A stretch of 64,000 bases of DNA. Source: Solibaculum mannosilyticum. GTDB taxonomy: Bacteria; Bacillota; Clostridia; Oscillospirales; Acutalibacteraceae. Both the position numbers and the translations under genes were made by a program. This document shows, in pieces, positions 1 to 7,664 of this stretch; within the stretch, counting starts at the first letter, position 1, and each line of letters opens with the position of its first letter. The DNA lies in assembly GCF_015140235.1 (NCBI RefSeq), contig NZ_AP023321.1, positions 1,726,501-1,790,500 of the forward strand. The letters run 5' to 3'. The notes under the pieces were generated by a model. That model saw nothing but the letters and a program-made list of their open reading frames with translations. It was not told the origin of the DNA and ran no database searches.

Positions 1-1
1 T

Positions 2-115
2 CAGACCGACGCTTGTCGTTCGGCCATGGATGCCTCCACCAGCTGGATCAATCGTAAAAACTGTGAACAGCATCTTTTGGATGCCGCATCTGTTTCACAA
101 GATTCCTGCAACTGA
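2..115 (+). CDS. possible 3' end of an unidentified gene
   Basis: The frame starting at base 2 stays open from the window edge for 37 codons and ends with TGA at 113-115. The residues (for example SAMDASTSWINRKNC) are not low-complexity, but I do not recognise the family. It is too short to separate from chance, so this is a weak call. Confidence 0.2.
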   Translation, partial: QTDACRSAMDASTSWINRKNCEQHLLDAASVSQDSCN

Positions 116-154
116 AATAGTACAAAATAAAAGGTATGATTGCCATTGTGACAA

Positions 155-457
155 TCATACCTTTTTGCTTTCTTCTGAGGACTGTAATCTCTCTTTATTT
201 GCTTCTAAATACTTGGGCCACTCTCTCATATGCGCTACCATGATAACAGTGCTGATCAATTCCAGAATAACAAAAATCACAATGCATATGATGATAATCG
301 TCATCTTTTCATCGTTGACCCCTCCGATTAGCTGGATCAGTACCACAAAAACTGGTACCCATGCTTCCACATAGCAGATCAGCCATGCCAGATGTTGCCG
401 AGGCCGTAGTTCTTTCCATACTCTATTGTATTCTTTTCGCAATTCCTTTTCGGTCAT
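155..457 (-). CDS. small two-helix membrane protein
   Basis: This 100-residue protein has a charged N-terminus (MTEKELRKEYNRVWKEL), two hydrophobic segments at about residues 25-45 and 54-75, and a charged tail ending SSEESKKV. I do not recognise a family. I chose the ATG at 457 over an ATG 20 codons upstream because a ribosome site (AGGGGAT) lies just before it and the -10 element of its promoter lies near 532-537, which would leave the longer form almost no leader. It is divergent from an XRE regulator, and the intergenic operator overlaps its promoter, so that regulator probably controls it. Small membrane protein plus XRE regulator pairs are common in mobile DNA; its role cannot be read from sequence. 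Confidence 0.7.
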   Translation of the reverse strand: MTEKELRKEYNRVWKELRPRQHLAWLICYVEAWVPVFVVLIQLIGGVNDEKMTIIIICIVIFVILELISTVIMVAHMREWPKYLEANKERLQSSEESKKV

Positions 458-507
458 TTTATCCCCTGTCTTTCCCGGCGATCTGTATATCCACCCTATT
501 TTGCGGA

Positions 508-552
508 ATAATACCAAAATGGGATATCCGGATTATACCATTTTGGTATTAT
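508..552. promoter_or_regulatory. 15-bp inverted-repeat operator between divergent genes
   Basis: The arms 508-522 and 538-552 are perfect inverted repeats (right arm CCATTTTGGTATTAT) separated by 15 bp. The right arm lies entirely between the -35 and -10 of the minus-strand promoter and the left arm sits near its transcription start. A bound dimer would therefore block that promoter. The likely ligand protein is the XRE regulator encoded at 574-783. Confidence 0.7.
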
Positions 553-560
553 CTTGTCAA
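532..560 (-). promoter_or_regulatory. consensus sigma-A promoter for the small membrane protein
   Basis: Read on the minus strand, TTGACA (560-555), a 17-bp spacer and TATAAT (537-532) form a perfect match to the vegetative consensus. It faces the gene at 457-155 and is overlapped by the inverted-repeat operator. Confidence 0.8.
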
Positions 561-573
561 GAGGTGATAGGGC

Positions 574-783
574 ATTTTTAGACTCAAACAATTGCGGGAG
601 AAAAAACACATATCTCAGGTTCGACTGGCTATCGAACTGGATATGAATCAAAACAGCATCAGCCGGTATGAGACCGAGGCGCGGGAGGCCGATTATAAAA
701 CGCTCATTGCTTTGGCCGATTATTTTAATGTCTCCATTGACTATCTCTTGGGCAGGACCGAAAATCCCAAAATGAATCATTGA
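574..783 (+). CDS. XRE-family helix-turn-helix regulator, probable ATT start
   Basis: A compact 69-residue single-domain repressor. The sequence RLKQLREKKHISQVRLAIEL runs into NQNSISRYETEAREADYKTL and then the typical C-terminal ADYFNVSIDYLLGRTE. A stop codon lies at 568-570. The only start that sits correctly behind the strong ribosome site GAGGTG (561-566) is an ATT at 574, giving a start like M-F-R-L-K-Q-L; the next option, a TTG at 592, would cut off the first part of helix 1. It probably binds the inverted repeat just upstream, repressing the divergent membrane-protein gene and itself. The family is clear; the start is an inference. Confidence 0.75.
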   Translation: MFRLKQLREKKHISQVRLAIELDMNQNSISRYETEAREADYKTLIALADYFNVSIDYLLGRTENPKMNH

Positions 784-872
784 TCCTTTTCTATATTGAG
801 GACGTTCAAAACCTTTTCCATGGATCATCCTGGCAACCGTCAAAGCCGCTTGAGGCTGCTAGACAAAAAAGA

Positions 873-915
873 GAAAGAGCCGATAATCGCTACTATGCAT
901 TATTGGCTCTTTTTG
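873..915 (+). terminator. terminator after the XRE gene
   Basis: AAAGAGCC GATAAT and ATTATT GGCTCTTTTT form a stem followed by a U-run on the plus strand. A run of A on the other side could also let it work weakly on the minus strand. Confidence 0.7.
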
Positions 916-952
916 TTATGCATCCAGTCTTTTAATAACAGACACTTTTAAA

Positions 953-990
953 GGATAAAAAAATCGAGTACCCTTATGGGTACTCGAAGT
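953..990 (-). repeat. 38-nt repeat containing a terminator, copy 1
   Basis: This segment matches 3260-3297 with a single mismatch at the hairpin centre (T for A). It contains TCGAGTACCC, a 4-nt loop and GGGTACTCGA, then a run of seven U when read on the minus strand. The other copy directly abuts the CCA end of tRNA-Leu and serves as its terminator; this copy has no tRNA beside it. Confidence 0.75.
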
Positions 991-1045
991 AGGTTTACGC
1001 TATCAAAAAGATAACCTCTACAAACGCGGGAGGAAAAATTGCCAA

Positions 1046-1083
1046 AAGAAAAACCTGCAGTGCGCGACTTGCTCACCGCAGGT
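1046..1083 (-). terminator. terminator of the ArsR-permease-thioredoxin operon
   Basis: On the minus strand ACCTGCGGTG pairs with CACTGCAGGT (one mismatch) and is followed by TTTTTC. It resembles the second terminator near tRNA-Leu (3192-3232) in stem and loop sequence. Confidence 0.65.
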
Positions 1084-1240
1084 GTGGTGCGGATCCCCAT
1101 AAGGGGCATAGAAAAACATTGGAATTAAGCAGCTTGCAGCCGATAAGCAATGTTGTATTTACATGAATAAGATAGTCCCAACTTTAGTTGCAAAAGGTGT
1201 CGAACTAAAGAAAAAGATATTCTTTTACACAGAATAGATC

Positions 1241-1570
1241 TTACCCCTGTGTAAGAATAGCAATCACTTCTTCGGTTTTCAGCACCTTACCATACGAAAC
1301 AACCTTGCCATCCACTACAAGGGCAGGAGTTGTCATCACTCCATAAGCCGCAATCTGTGCAAAATCGGTGATATGGCCGATTGATGTGTCCATGCTGAGC
1401 TGCTCCAAAGCGGCCAGCGTATTAGCTTCCAGCTGTTTGCATTTTACGCAGCCGGAGCCAAGAACTTTTATCTTGGTTCCATCAGGCTTGCTTTCTCCTG
1501 TTGGTGCTTCCACTGTACCGTTATCCCCACAGCAACAGTTTTCTTTCTTTTTCTTTCCGAACAATTTCAT
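1241..1570 (-). CDS. small thioredoxin-like redox protein
   Basis: A 109-residue protein of the small archaeal/bacterial thioredoxin type (TM0996/MTH895-like). A basic, Cys-rich N-terminal stretch (KKKKENCCCGDNG, residues about 6-18) precedes the thioredoxin fold, which starts TKIKVLGSGCVKC. The redox pair is C-V-K-C, and a cis-proline segment (MTTPALVVDGKVV) follows. It lies 11 bp after the permease gene and belongs to the same operon. Such proteins are regularly found with COG0701 permeases and ArsR regulators; a role in handling metalloid or metal thiolates is inferred from context. The CCC cluster at the N-terminus is unusual and could bind metal. Confidence 0.85.
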   Translation of the reverse strand: MKLFGKKKKENCCCGDNGTVEAPTGESKPDGTKIKVLGSGCVKCKQLEANTLAALEQLSMDTSIGHITDFAQIAAYGVMTTPALVVDGKVVSYGKVLKTEEVIAILTQG

Positions 1571-1581
1571 CGTAACCCCTC

Positions 1582-2586
1582 CTAAATAAATAGATAGTGA
1601 AATACGTTAAACAGATATCCAACAAGGATCATCCCCACCGTACAGATGCCGATAAACAGAGCAAGCAACTTCGGCTTCACCGCTTTGCGCAGCATAATGA
1701 GAGATGGTAAGGACAGCGTTGTGACCGCCATCATAAAGCTGAGAATCGTCCCAAGCTGCGCGCCTTTTATGAGCAGGGCTTCGGCTACAGGAATCGTTCC
1801 AAAAATGTCTGCATACATTGGTACGCCGAGGATCGTTGCCAGAACGACCCCAAAAGGATTGCCGCTTCCCAAAACAGTTTCAATCCATTGTCCGGGAATC
1901 CAGTTGTGGATGACAGCGCCGATTCCTACACCCACAAGAATGTACGGAAACACTTTCTTAAAGGTAGATAACATCTGATCCTTGGCGTAAATAAGCCGTT
2001 CTTTCTGTGACAATGTGGGGGATTCAATGTCCACAGTACCGACACTTTTGATAAAGGATTCTACATATTTTTCCATATGCAGTTTTTCAATCAGCGTCCC
2101 TCCTACAACGGCGATCACGAGGCCGACTATCACATAGGCAACGGCGATTTTCCAACCGAAAACGCTGGAAAGAAGAAGCAGGCTACCGAGGTCTACCATT
2201 GGGGAGGAGATCAGAAACGAAAAGGTTACGCCGAGAGGGAGTCCCGCGCTGGTAAAGCCGATAAACAGAGGAATGGAAGAACAGGAACAAAAGGGTGTAA
2301 CCGTCCCCAGCAGTGCGGCGATGACATTGGCCCCTATGCCATGGAACCGGCCTAAAATTTTCTTACTGCGCTCCGGCGGAAAATAGCTCTGAATATAGCT
2401 GATGAGGAAAATGAGAAAACAAAGCAGAACGGTAATTTTAATGACATCATAAAGAAAAAATTGCACGCTGCCGCCGATACGCCCGGTTACATCAACGCCC
2501 AAAGCAGACAGCGCCTTGCAGATCAATTCATTCAGCCATTTCATCCCAAGGAGTTGATCCTGGACAAAGTCCCATACTATTGACAT
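1582..2586 (-). CDS. COG0701 permease, ArsP/SO_0444 type
   Basis: This 334-residue integral membrane protein has about eight to ten hydrophobic segments. It carries the family hallmark TPFCSCSSIPLFIGFTSAG followed by LISSPMVDLGSL, and a second half with GVPMYADIFGTIPVAEALL. Members export organoarsenicals (ArsP) or divalent metals. The cysteines in FCSCSS are the family's likely metal-contact residues. Its start overlaps the end of the arsR gene by 10 bp, so the two are translationally coupled, and the thioredoxin gene follows. The neighbouring regulator has a Cys-x-Cys metalloid site, which favours arsenic over copper or zinc, but the substrate is not settled by sequence. Confidence 0.88.
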   Translation of the reverse strand: MSIVWDFVQDQLLGMKWLNELICKALSALGVDVTGRIGGSVQFFLYDVIKITVLLCFLIFLISYIQSYFPPERSKKILGRFHGIGANVIAALLGTVTPFCSCSSIPLFIGFTSAGLPLGVTFSFLISSPMVDLGSLLLLSSVFGWKIAVAYVIVGLVIAVVGGTLIEKLHMEKYVESFIKSVGTVDIESPTLSQKERLIYAKDQMLSTFKKVFPYILVGVGIGAVIHNWIPGQWIETVLGSGNPFGVVLATILGVPMYADIFGTIPVAEALLIKGAQLGTILSFMMAVTTLSLPSLIMLRKAVKPKLLALFIGICTVGMILVGYLFNVFHYLFI

Positions 2587-2882
2587 TCACTGCCACCGCC
2601 TTTGCAACAGTTTAGTGTACCAATGAATGCCTTAAACGACGACAGCGTTCCGCAGTTCAAAGAATAGTGCGACCACTTGCCCTCCTTGCGGGTTTCTACC
2701 AAGCCGCACTCGCACAAGATCTTCATGTGGTGGGATAAGGTCGGCTGGGTAATTTCAAAGGCTTCCAATAGTTTGCAGCCACATTTTTCACCATCCGATA
2801 ACATCTTCACAATTTTCAATCTATTTGCATCGCCAAGCGCCTTGCAGATCAAGGCCACATCCATTTCCTGCACTGCATTCAC
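2577..2882 (-). CDS. arsR: ArsR/SmtB-family metalloregulator
   Basis: A 101-residue winged-helix repressor. The DNA-binding helices read EAFEITQPTLSHHMKILCEC and the wing is VETRKEGKWSHYSLN. The segment GEKCGCKLL matches the alpha-3 Cys-x-Cys metalloid site of ArsR proteins, and further cysteines occur at ILCECG and in the tail NCCKGGGSECQ. Loss of DNA binding on As(III)/Sb(III) binding is the usual mechanism. It is first in the operon with the permease and thioredoxin genes and probably represses the promoter at 2904-2932. Confidence 0.88.
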   Translation of the reverse strand: MNAVQEMDVALICKALGDANRLKIVKMLSDGEKCGCKLLEAFEITQPTLSHHMKILCECGLVETRKEGKWSHYSLNCGTLSSFKAFIGTLNCCKGGGSECQ

Positions 2883-2887
2883 CTCAC

Positions 2888-2932
2888 ATAGATTGTTATC
2901 TATATGTTATCATATTCATAGATGGTTGTCAA
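2888..2932 (-). promoter_or_regulatory. arsR promoter and likely operator
   Basis: On the minus strand TTGACA (2932-2927), 17 bp, TAACAT (2909-2904). Just downstream of the -10 is an ATAGAT-4 bp-ATCTAT inverted repeat (2888-2903), placed where an ArsR dimer would block transcription. Confidence 0.65.
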
Positions 2933-3191
2933 TGTATTTATGTGCAAGAGGGCTTAGACGAAGAAGAAAGCCACACGCATAAATTATACTTTGTTCTTTT
3001 TATCGTAGAACGCTTCTAAGAATTGACCATGTCTCTTACGAATATTAGCATAGCAGATATGCTATAAATAAGATAGCCAATTTTAGCATGAGCACAAAAG
3101 GAAAAGACTCTAACGCAAACTACACGTCGAGACTTTCAGCTGGGTTTGCAATACAAAAATGCCCTCTACAAATGTGAGCAGACACTTCTAA

Positions 3192-3232
3192 AATAAAAAA
3201 CCTGTGATGAACAAATTGCTCACCACAGGTTT
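3192..3232 (-). terminator. second terminator downstream of tRNA-Leu
   Basis: Minus-strand hairpin ACCTGTGGTGA/TCATCACAGGT followed by TTTTTTATTTT. It backs up the terminator directly behind the tRNA. Confidence 0.75.
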
Positions 3233-3259
3233 GGTACGAAGCCTCATAAGGGGCAAAAG

Positions 3260-3297
3260 GGATAAAAAAATCGAGTACCCATATGGGTACTCGAAGT
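3260..3297 (-). repeat. 38-nt repeat containing the tRNA-Leu terminator, copy 2
   Basis: A 24-nt perfect palindrome (TCGAGTACCCATATGGGTAC plus TCGA, 3271-3294) followed by seven U on the minus strand, directly behind the tRNA CCA end. Its near-identical copy is at 953-990, on the far side of the ars operon, in the same orientation. Confidence 0.85.
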
Positions 3298-3380
3298 GGT
3301 GCGAGTGACGGGACTTGAACCCGTACGTCAAAGACACACGCCCCTCAAACGTGCCTGTCTGCCTATTCCAGCACACTCGC
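3297..3380 (-). tRNA. tRNA-Leu (anticodon GAG)
   Basis: The minus strand reads GCGAGTG (acceptor 5'), a D arm, anticodon stem CACGT with loop TTGAGGG (anticodon GAG, reads CUC), a long class II variable arm, T arm GGGTTCAAGTCCC, CACTCGC (acceptor 3') and an encoded ACCA. The long variable arm and the anticodon agree on leucine. Confidence 0.93.
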
Positions 3381-3485
3381 ATTTTTCCTATTGTATACTC
3401 TCATAACCAGAGCAACAGGTAGTATTATACATCAACTTCAGCGAATTGTCAACGACTTTTCTAAAAATTCCCGCTTATTATCCAC

Positions 3486-3526
3486 AAAGTCAGGCGGGCG
3501 AAAATGTCTTTCATCCGCCTGACTAT
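3486..3526 (-). terminator. probable terminator after hslO
   Basis: AGTCAGGCGG (3489-3498) and CCGCCTGACT (3515-3524) form a 10-bp stem; on the minus strand it is followed by a short TTTG, so the U-run is weak. Confidence 0.5.
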
Positions 3527-3543
3527 CCATCAAATTCACCTGG

Positions 3544-4422
3544 TTATTTTGCTTCCTCTGCCAGTTTTTCCAATTCTGGACGAGTCAAAGTATATACCTG
3601 GTCACAAAAGTGACAGCTGATTTCTGCTTTACCACTTTCATCAGCTAAAGATAAAAGTTCATCTTTTCTCAATGTAGACAAAGCTCTCTTTACTCGTTCT
3701 AAGCTGCAATTGCATTGATAATGGGTATCCCATTGATCCAATACTTCTACTTTCATACCATCCAGCACTTTGCGGCACATATCCTCCGGTGTCATCCCGC
3801 TGGACAACATCTGTGTCACCGACGGCAGCGCCTTTGCATTTCTCTCCAAAAGGTCGACAGCAGCACTGTCAGCAAAGGGAAGCAACTGTACCAGAAGTCC
3901 GCCGGCTACCTGCACCGTCAAGTCAGGATTCACCAGAACGCCCAGAGCACAAATGGTAGGAATCTGTTCACTAGTGGCATAATATCCCGTGATATCCTCT
4001 GCAATTTCCCCAGATACCAATGGGCATTGACCAACATAGGGTTCCCGGCCTCCGATGTCCCGCGCTACGGATAAAGTTCCGTCCACGCCTACCGCGCCGG
4101 CGACATCCAATTTTCCTTTGCTGTTGAGCGGGATTTCCACCACTGGATTCTGTGCATATCCCCGCACGTTGCCACAGCTGTCGGTTACGGCTAAAATGGT
4201 GCCCGCCGGTCCGCCTCCATTGATACGGATGGTCAGAGTATCCTCCTCCCCCTTGAGTGCAGCGCCCATCAGGGATGCCGCCGTCAACGTACGTCCCAGA
4301 GCGGCTGTTACTACTGCTGAGGTCTTATGGATCTGTTCAGCCCTCGCCACAATATTGGTAGAATCGATGGCCGAAGCTACAATAGAACCATCGCTTGTAA
4401 TACAGCGAATGTAATTTTTCAT
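3544..4422 (-). CDS. hslO: redox-regulated chaperone Hsp33
   Basis: A 292-residue cytosolic holdase activated by oxidative unfolding. The N-terminal domain has the family segments AAASLMGAALKGEE-like (TAASLMGAALKGEEDTLTIR) and GGGPAGTILAVTDSCGNVRG. The C-terminal zinc switch has all four cysteines as C-N-C (YQCNCSLERV, about residue 235) and C-H-F-C (EISCHFCDQVY, about residue 269). Length matches the family. It is the last gene of a transcription unit with a YerC-like regulator and a methyltransferase, 6 bp behind the latter. Confidence 0.95.
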   Translation of the reverse strand: MKNYIRCITSDGSIVASAIDSTNIVARAEQIHKTSAVVTAALGRTLTAASLMGAALKGEEDTLTIRINGGGPAGTILAVTDSCGNVRGYAQNPVVEIPLNSKGKLDVAGAVGVDGTLSVARDIGGREPYVGQCPLVSGEIAEDITGYYATSEQIPTICALGVLVNPDLTVQVAGGLLVQLLPFADSAAVDLLERNAKALPSVTQMLSSGMTPEDMCRKVLDGMKVEVLDQWDTHYQCNCSLERVKRALSTLRKDELLSLADESGKAEISCHFCDQVYTLTRPELEKLAEEAK

Positions 4423-4428
4423 TTCTGG

Positions 4429-5175
4429 TCACATCTTTCTTGTTACATAAACCAAACGTTGCGTATGCTCCTGAGGCGGGTCAAGCGTCAGGCCATCCAG
4501 CACTTCCAGTACCTCCAGACCCGCCTCTCCTAGCCACCGGCACAATGTTGGATGCTCATAAGCCCGCTCTTTAAAGCATTCGCCTGACCGGGTATAGGAA
4601 GCTCCATGCTTTGCAAAAAAGTCCATATCGATGGATACTTCCATTTTCTTCTCCTGGTAGGAGCACTGCCATACACAGTACACTTGAGGCAAATCATACA
4701 CAAAAGCATGATTCCCCAAAATCTCCCGATGCTTATAGGGCGTATTGACGTCAAAAAGGAAAAAGCATCCCGGCTCCAAAAACAGCGAGACCCTCTCAAG
4801 CGTCCGGCGGACATCTTCTTCTCGAACCAGATGGTTCAGACTATCCAACGTGCACACTGCACCATCCACCGTCCCATAAAGATCAATGTTCTGCATGGAC
4901 TGGTGAAGAAATAAAAGATCCTTTCCCGCATCTAAGGATTTCTGCCTGGCAATGGACAACATCGCCTCCGACCCATCGGCACAGATCATTTCCATATCCG
5001 GCCGCTTGTCCATAAGTTCCAGCGCCAGACTGCCCGTCCCGCACGCCAAATCCAACAAAAGCTTGGGATTTTGTCCGTGACGCTCAAACAGCCGAAGCAG
5101 ATGTTCAGCCCACGCACTATAGTCGATATTACTGGTCAGGGCGTCATAAAAATCAGCAAACGCCTCATAACTCAT
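4429..5175 (-). CDS. class I SAM-dependent methyltransferase
   Basis: A 248-residue Rossmann-fold methyltransferase. Motif I is LLLDLACGTGSLALEL (about residues 40-55), motif II has ICADGSEAMLSIARQK, and post-I/IV is GTVDGAVCTLDSLNHL. The beginning MSYEAFADFYDALTSNIDYSAWAEHL is typical of a common Clostridia methyltransferase of unknown substrate. Its ATG overlaps the stop of the preceding regulator by 4 bp (ATGA), so they are coupled. Confidence 0.88.
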   Translation of the reverse strand: MSYEAFADFYDALTSNIDYSAWAEHLLRLFERHGQNPKLLLDLACGTGSLALELMDKRPDMEMICADGSEAMLSIARQKSLDAGKDLLFLHQSMQNIDLYGTVDGAVCTLDSLNHLVREEDVRRTLERVSLFLEPGCFFLFDVNTPYKHREILGNHAFVYDLPQVYCVWQCSYQEKKMEVSIDMDFFAKHGASYTRSGECFKERAYEHPTLCRWLGEAGLEVLEVLDGLTLDPPQEHTQRLVYVTRKM

Positions 5176-5462
5176 TTGTCCTTAATCCTTTCAAATACCA
5201 AGCGATATCCATCACAACCATAGGCCAGGGATCGATTGACACGGCTGATAGTGGCGGTACTGGCACCAGTCTGGGCAACAATATCGCTGTACACATGCTT
5301 CTCACTGAGCATTTTAGCCACCACTAAGCGTTGCGACATAGCTTTGATCTCCGGAACGGTACAAAGATCCTCAAAAAAATCATAGCATTCATCCATTGAC
5401 TCCAAAGCCAAAATTGCCTGAAACAACAAATCCACCGATGGATCCTTCACTTTAGAATTCAT
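5172..5462 (-). CDS. YerC/YecD-family TrpR-related DNA-binding protein
   Basis: A 96-residue TrpR-like helix-turn-helix protein. The DNA-binding part is SDIVAQTGASTATISRVNRS, and the N-terminal helices (LFQAILALESMDECYDFFED) match the YerC/YecD family. I chose the ATG at 5462 because AAGGAGG lies 7 bp upstream. It is the first gene of the unit with methyltransferase and hslO. Its target is not known; members do not carry the TrpR tryptophan pocket with certainty. Confidence 0.88.
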   Translation of the reverse strand: MNSKVKDPSVDLLFQAILALESMDECYDFFEDLCTVPEIKAMSQRLVVAKMLSEKHVYSDIVAQTGASTATISRVNRSLAYGCDGYRLVFERIKDK

Positions 5463-5487
5463 AGAAATGCCTCCTTTTATGCCTTGT

Positions 5488-5516
5488 ATTTTACCACATT
5501 GAAGCATAAAAGTAAA
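5488..5516 (-). promoter_or_regulatory. promoter of the YerC-methyltransferase-hslO unit
   Basis: Minus strand TTTACT (5516-5511), 17-bp spacer, TAAAAT (5493-5488), about 26 bp before the chosen start codon. Confidence 0.6.
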
Positions 5517-5552
5517 CCTTTTTCGCTACGTTGTTCTTCCCTGCATCCAAAA

Positions 5553-5586
5553 CAAAAGGGACCGCTAAAAAGCAGTCCCTTCCGCA
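5553..5586 (-). terminator. terminator after ispH-S1
   Basis: AAGGGACTGC, loop TTTTTA, GCGGTCCCTT then TTGTTTT on the minus strand. It ends the long minus-strand operon that starts with the MurR/RpiR regulator. Confidence 0.8.
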
Positions 5587-5609
5587 ATCTTTTTGGAATC
5601 TGACTCCAA

Positions 5610-7664
5610 TTATTCCTCAACCGGAGCCTCAGCAGCTTCTTCCTCAGCCTTTTCAGCAGCCACTTCGGGCTTGTCCTCAAAGTCGGCGGGATCCAGGATC
5701 CCTTCCTCAATCAGGACGCGAATGGAGAGGGAAATGCGCTTCTTCTCAAAGTCGATGTCAGTGATCTTGGCCTTGACGACCTGACCGACCGACAGGACAT
5801 CCTGAGGTTTGCCAACACGGCGATCGGCAATCTGAGAAATGTGGATCAAACCGTCAATGCCGGGGATGATCTGGGCAAAAGCACCGAACTGGGTCATGCC
5901 CACAATCTTGACGTCGCATACAGTACCCACAGGATAATCTCTCTTGAGGATTTCCCACGGATTGTCTTCCGCTTTGCGGTAGCCCAAGGAGATGCGTCTC
6001 TTTTCAGGATCAATTTCTTTGATGGTAACATCCACCGTGTCGCCAACCTTGACAACCTCAGACGGATGCTTAATGCGGGACCAGGACAGCTCGGATACAT
6101 GGATCATACCATCCACGCCGCCGATGTCCACAAATGCGCCGTAAGAAGTGAGGGATTTGACAGTGCCGGTGTAATGAGCGCCGACTTCCACGCTCTCCCA
6201 GAACTTGTCCTCCAGCTCCTTGCGCTGATCCTTCAGCACCGAGCGGATGGAACCCACAGCGCGTTTACGGTTGCGGTTGATTTCGATGATGCGGAACTGC
6301 ACCTTTTTGCGGAGCAGGTCTTCCAGGGGCTCACCGCGGGACATGGTGGCCTGGGAAGCGGGGATGAACACCTTCACATTGTTGCACACAGCCAGCAGGC
6401 CGCCCTTGATGATCTCGGTGACGGTGCCTTCCATGATGGTGCCGTTTTCGCTGGCGTCGACGATCTCTTCCCATCCCTTAGCGGCATCCAGACGGCGCTT
6501 GGACAGCATGATGGTGCCTTCCTGATCGTTGGTGCGCATGATGAGCAGCTCGATTTCATCGCCGACCTTGACGATGTCCTCAGGCTTGGCATTGGGATCG
6601 CTGGTCAGCTCGCTGAGCGGCACATAACCGGCCTGCTTGCGGCCCACGTCCACCTGGATCTCGTTGGGAGCGATGCTCACAACGACACCCTTGACCTTTT
6701 CTCCTGTATTTAAATTTTTGAGGGATGCTTCCAGTGCTTCCTCAAACGTCATCTCGTCAAAGGATTTCTGGGGAGCCTCCTGTTCCACAGGTTCTTGTTT
6801 CTCCATTTCATTGTTTACGATTTCCGACATGGCCTGAAGTACCTCCTTTATGATGCTGGCGGGCGTGGATGCGCCTGCCGTAACGCCAATAGAACCTGCT
6901 CGCCTGACCTGCTTAACTGGAAGCTCACTTGCTTCCTCGATCAGCACGGTTTCGCAGTGGGCGGCGCAGACGCTGCGGAGTTTTTCGGTATTGGAGCTTT
7001 GGCGGCCGCCGACGATAATCATCAGGTCGGACTGTGCAGCCAATTGCTCTGCCTCCATTTGCCGAGTGCCCGTAGCATTACATATTGTATCAAAAATCAC
7101 GGCGTTTGTATATACCTTTTTTGCGCCTTCCAGACACTTTTTCCATTCTTTCAACGAAAAAGTGGTTTGTGCGACAATAGAAATCCCTTTTTCTCCAAAT
7201 TCTGGATGGGATTTTACCAGTTCTTCCAGTTGTCCGGCGTCGCGGAATACATATGATTTTCCTCTGCAATGCCCCCGTACACCCTGGACTTCCGGATGAT
7301 TCTCATCCCCTGCAATGAGGATGACCTCCCCCATCCCCGACCGCTCTGCCACAATATGATGGATCTTTGCCACAAAAGGACAAGTGGCGTCAGCAAAATG
7401 CAAGCCCCGTTTTTCAATGGCCTCATAGACCGGTCTCCCCACCCCGTGGGAACGGATGACCACCATATACCCGTCCGGCACATCGTCAACGCTGCCCGCA
7501 ATGCACACACCTCGTGCCTCCAAGTCCTTCACTACGTGGTCATTATGAATTATGGGACCCAGAGTACAGACCTTTTTTCCTTCGTCCAGCAGTCGATAAA
7601 CCAGATCCACCGCCCGGGTGACGCCGAAACAGAATCCAGCCGATTTTGCCACTGTGATGCTCAT
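5610..7664 (-). CDS. ispH: IspH fused to ribosomal S1-type RNA-binding domains
   Basis: A 684-residue two-part protein. Residues 1 to about 280 are 4-hydroxy-3-methylbut-2-enyl diphosphate reductase, the last step of the MEP isoprenoid pathway, with the iron-sulphur cysteines in AGFCFGVTRAVD, DATCPFVAK and FDTICNATGTRQ. A linker rich in Glu leads to four S1 domains, each with the typical pattern (VKGVVVSIAPNEIQVDVG; MEGTVTEIIKGGLLAV; YTGTVKSLTSYGAFVDIGG; CDVKIVGMTQFGAFAQI), and an acidic Ala/Glu tail. This fusion is well known in Clostridia, where it stands in for a separate rpsA. Its ATG overlaps the plsC stop by 4 bp. Confidence 0.95.
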   Translation of the reverse strand: MSITVAKSAGFCFGVTRAVDLVYRLLDEGKKVCTLGPIIHNDHVVKDLEARGVCIAGSVDDVPDGYMVVIRSHGVGRPVYEAIEKRGLHFADATCPFVAKIHHIVAERSGMGEVILIAGDENHPEVQGVRGHCRGKSYVFRDAGQLEELVKSHPEFGEKGISIVAQTTFSLKEWKKCLEGAKKVYTNAVIFDTICNATGTRQMEAEQLAAQSDLMIIVGGRQSSNTEKLRSVCAAHCETVLIEEASELPVKQVRRAGSIGVTAGASTPASIIKEVLQAMSEIVNNEMEKQEPVEQEAPQKSFDEMTFEEALEASLKNLNTGEKVKGVVVSIAPNEIQVDVGRKQAGYVPLSELTSDPNAKPEDIVKVGDEIELLIMRTNDQEGTIMLSKRRLDAAKGWEEIVDASENGTIMEGTVTEIIKGGLLAVCNNVKVFIPASQATMSRGEPLEDLLRKKVQFRIIEINRNRKRAVGSIRSVLKDQRKELEDKFWESVEVGAHYTGTVKSLTSYGAFVDIGGVDGMIHVSELSWSRIKHPSEVVKVGDTVDVTIKEIDPEKRRISLGYRKAEDNPWEILKRDYPVGTVCDVKIVGMTQFGAFAQIIPGIDGLIHISQIADRRVGKPQDVLSVGQVVKAKITDIDFEKKRISLSIRVLIEEGILDPADFEDKPEVAAEKAEEEAAEAPVEE

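Larger units (their letters stand above)
784..1240. other. non-coding gap with terminators and a repeat copy
   Basis: No convincing gene is present. The gap holds a terminator for the XRE gene (873-915), a 38-nt repeat that also occurs beside tRNA-Leu (953-990), and a terminator for the ArsR operon (1046-1083). Confidence 0.6.
2883..3296. other. intergenic region between arsR and tRNA-Leu
   Basis: No gene seen. It contains the arsR promoter and tandem terminators for the tRNA. The part around 3085-3130 shows partial similarity to 1160-1205 (AATAAGATAG followed by a similar pattern), echoing the repeat relation of the two flanks of the ars module. Confidence 0.5.

Noticed and set aside
496-843. 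115-codon minus-strand frame opposite the XRE regulator
   Set aside because: It crosses the operator and promoter and is antisense to a clear helix-turn-helix protein.
5841-6713. Long open frame (290 codons) on the plus strand opposite ispH-S1
   Set aside because: It is the shadow of the S1 repeats; the minus-strand protein has clear domains and ribosome-site support.
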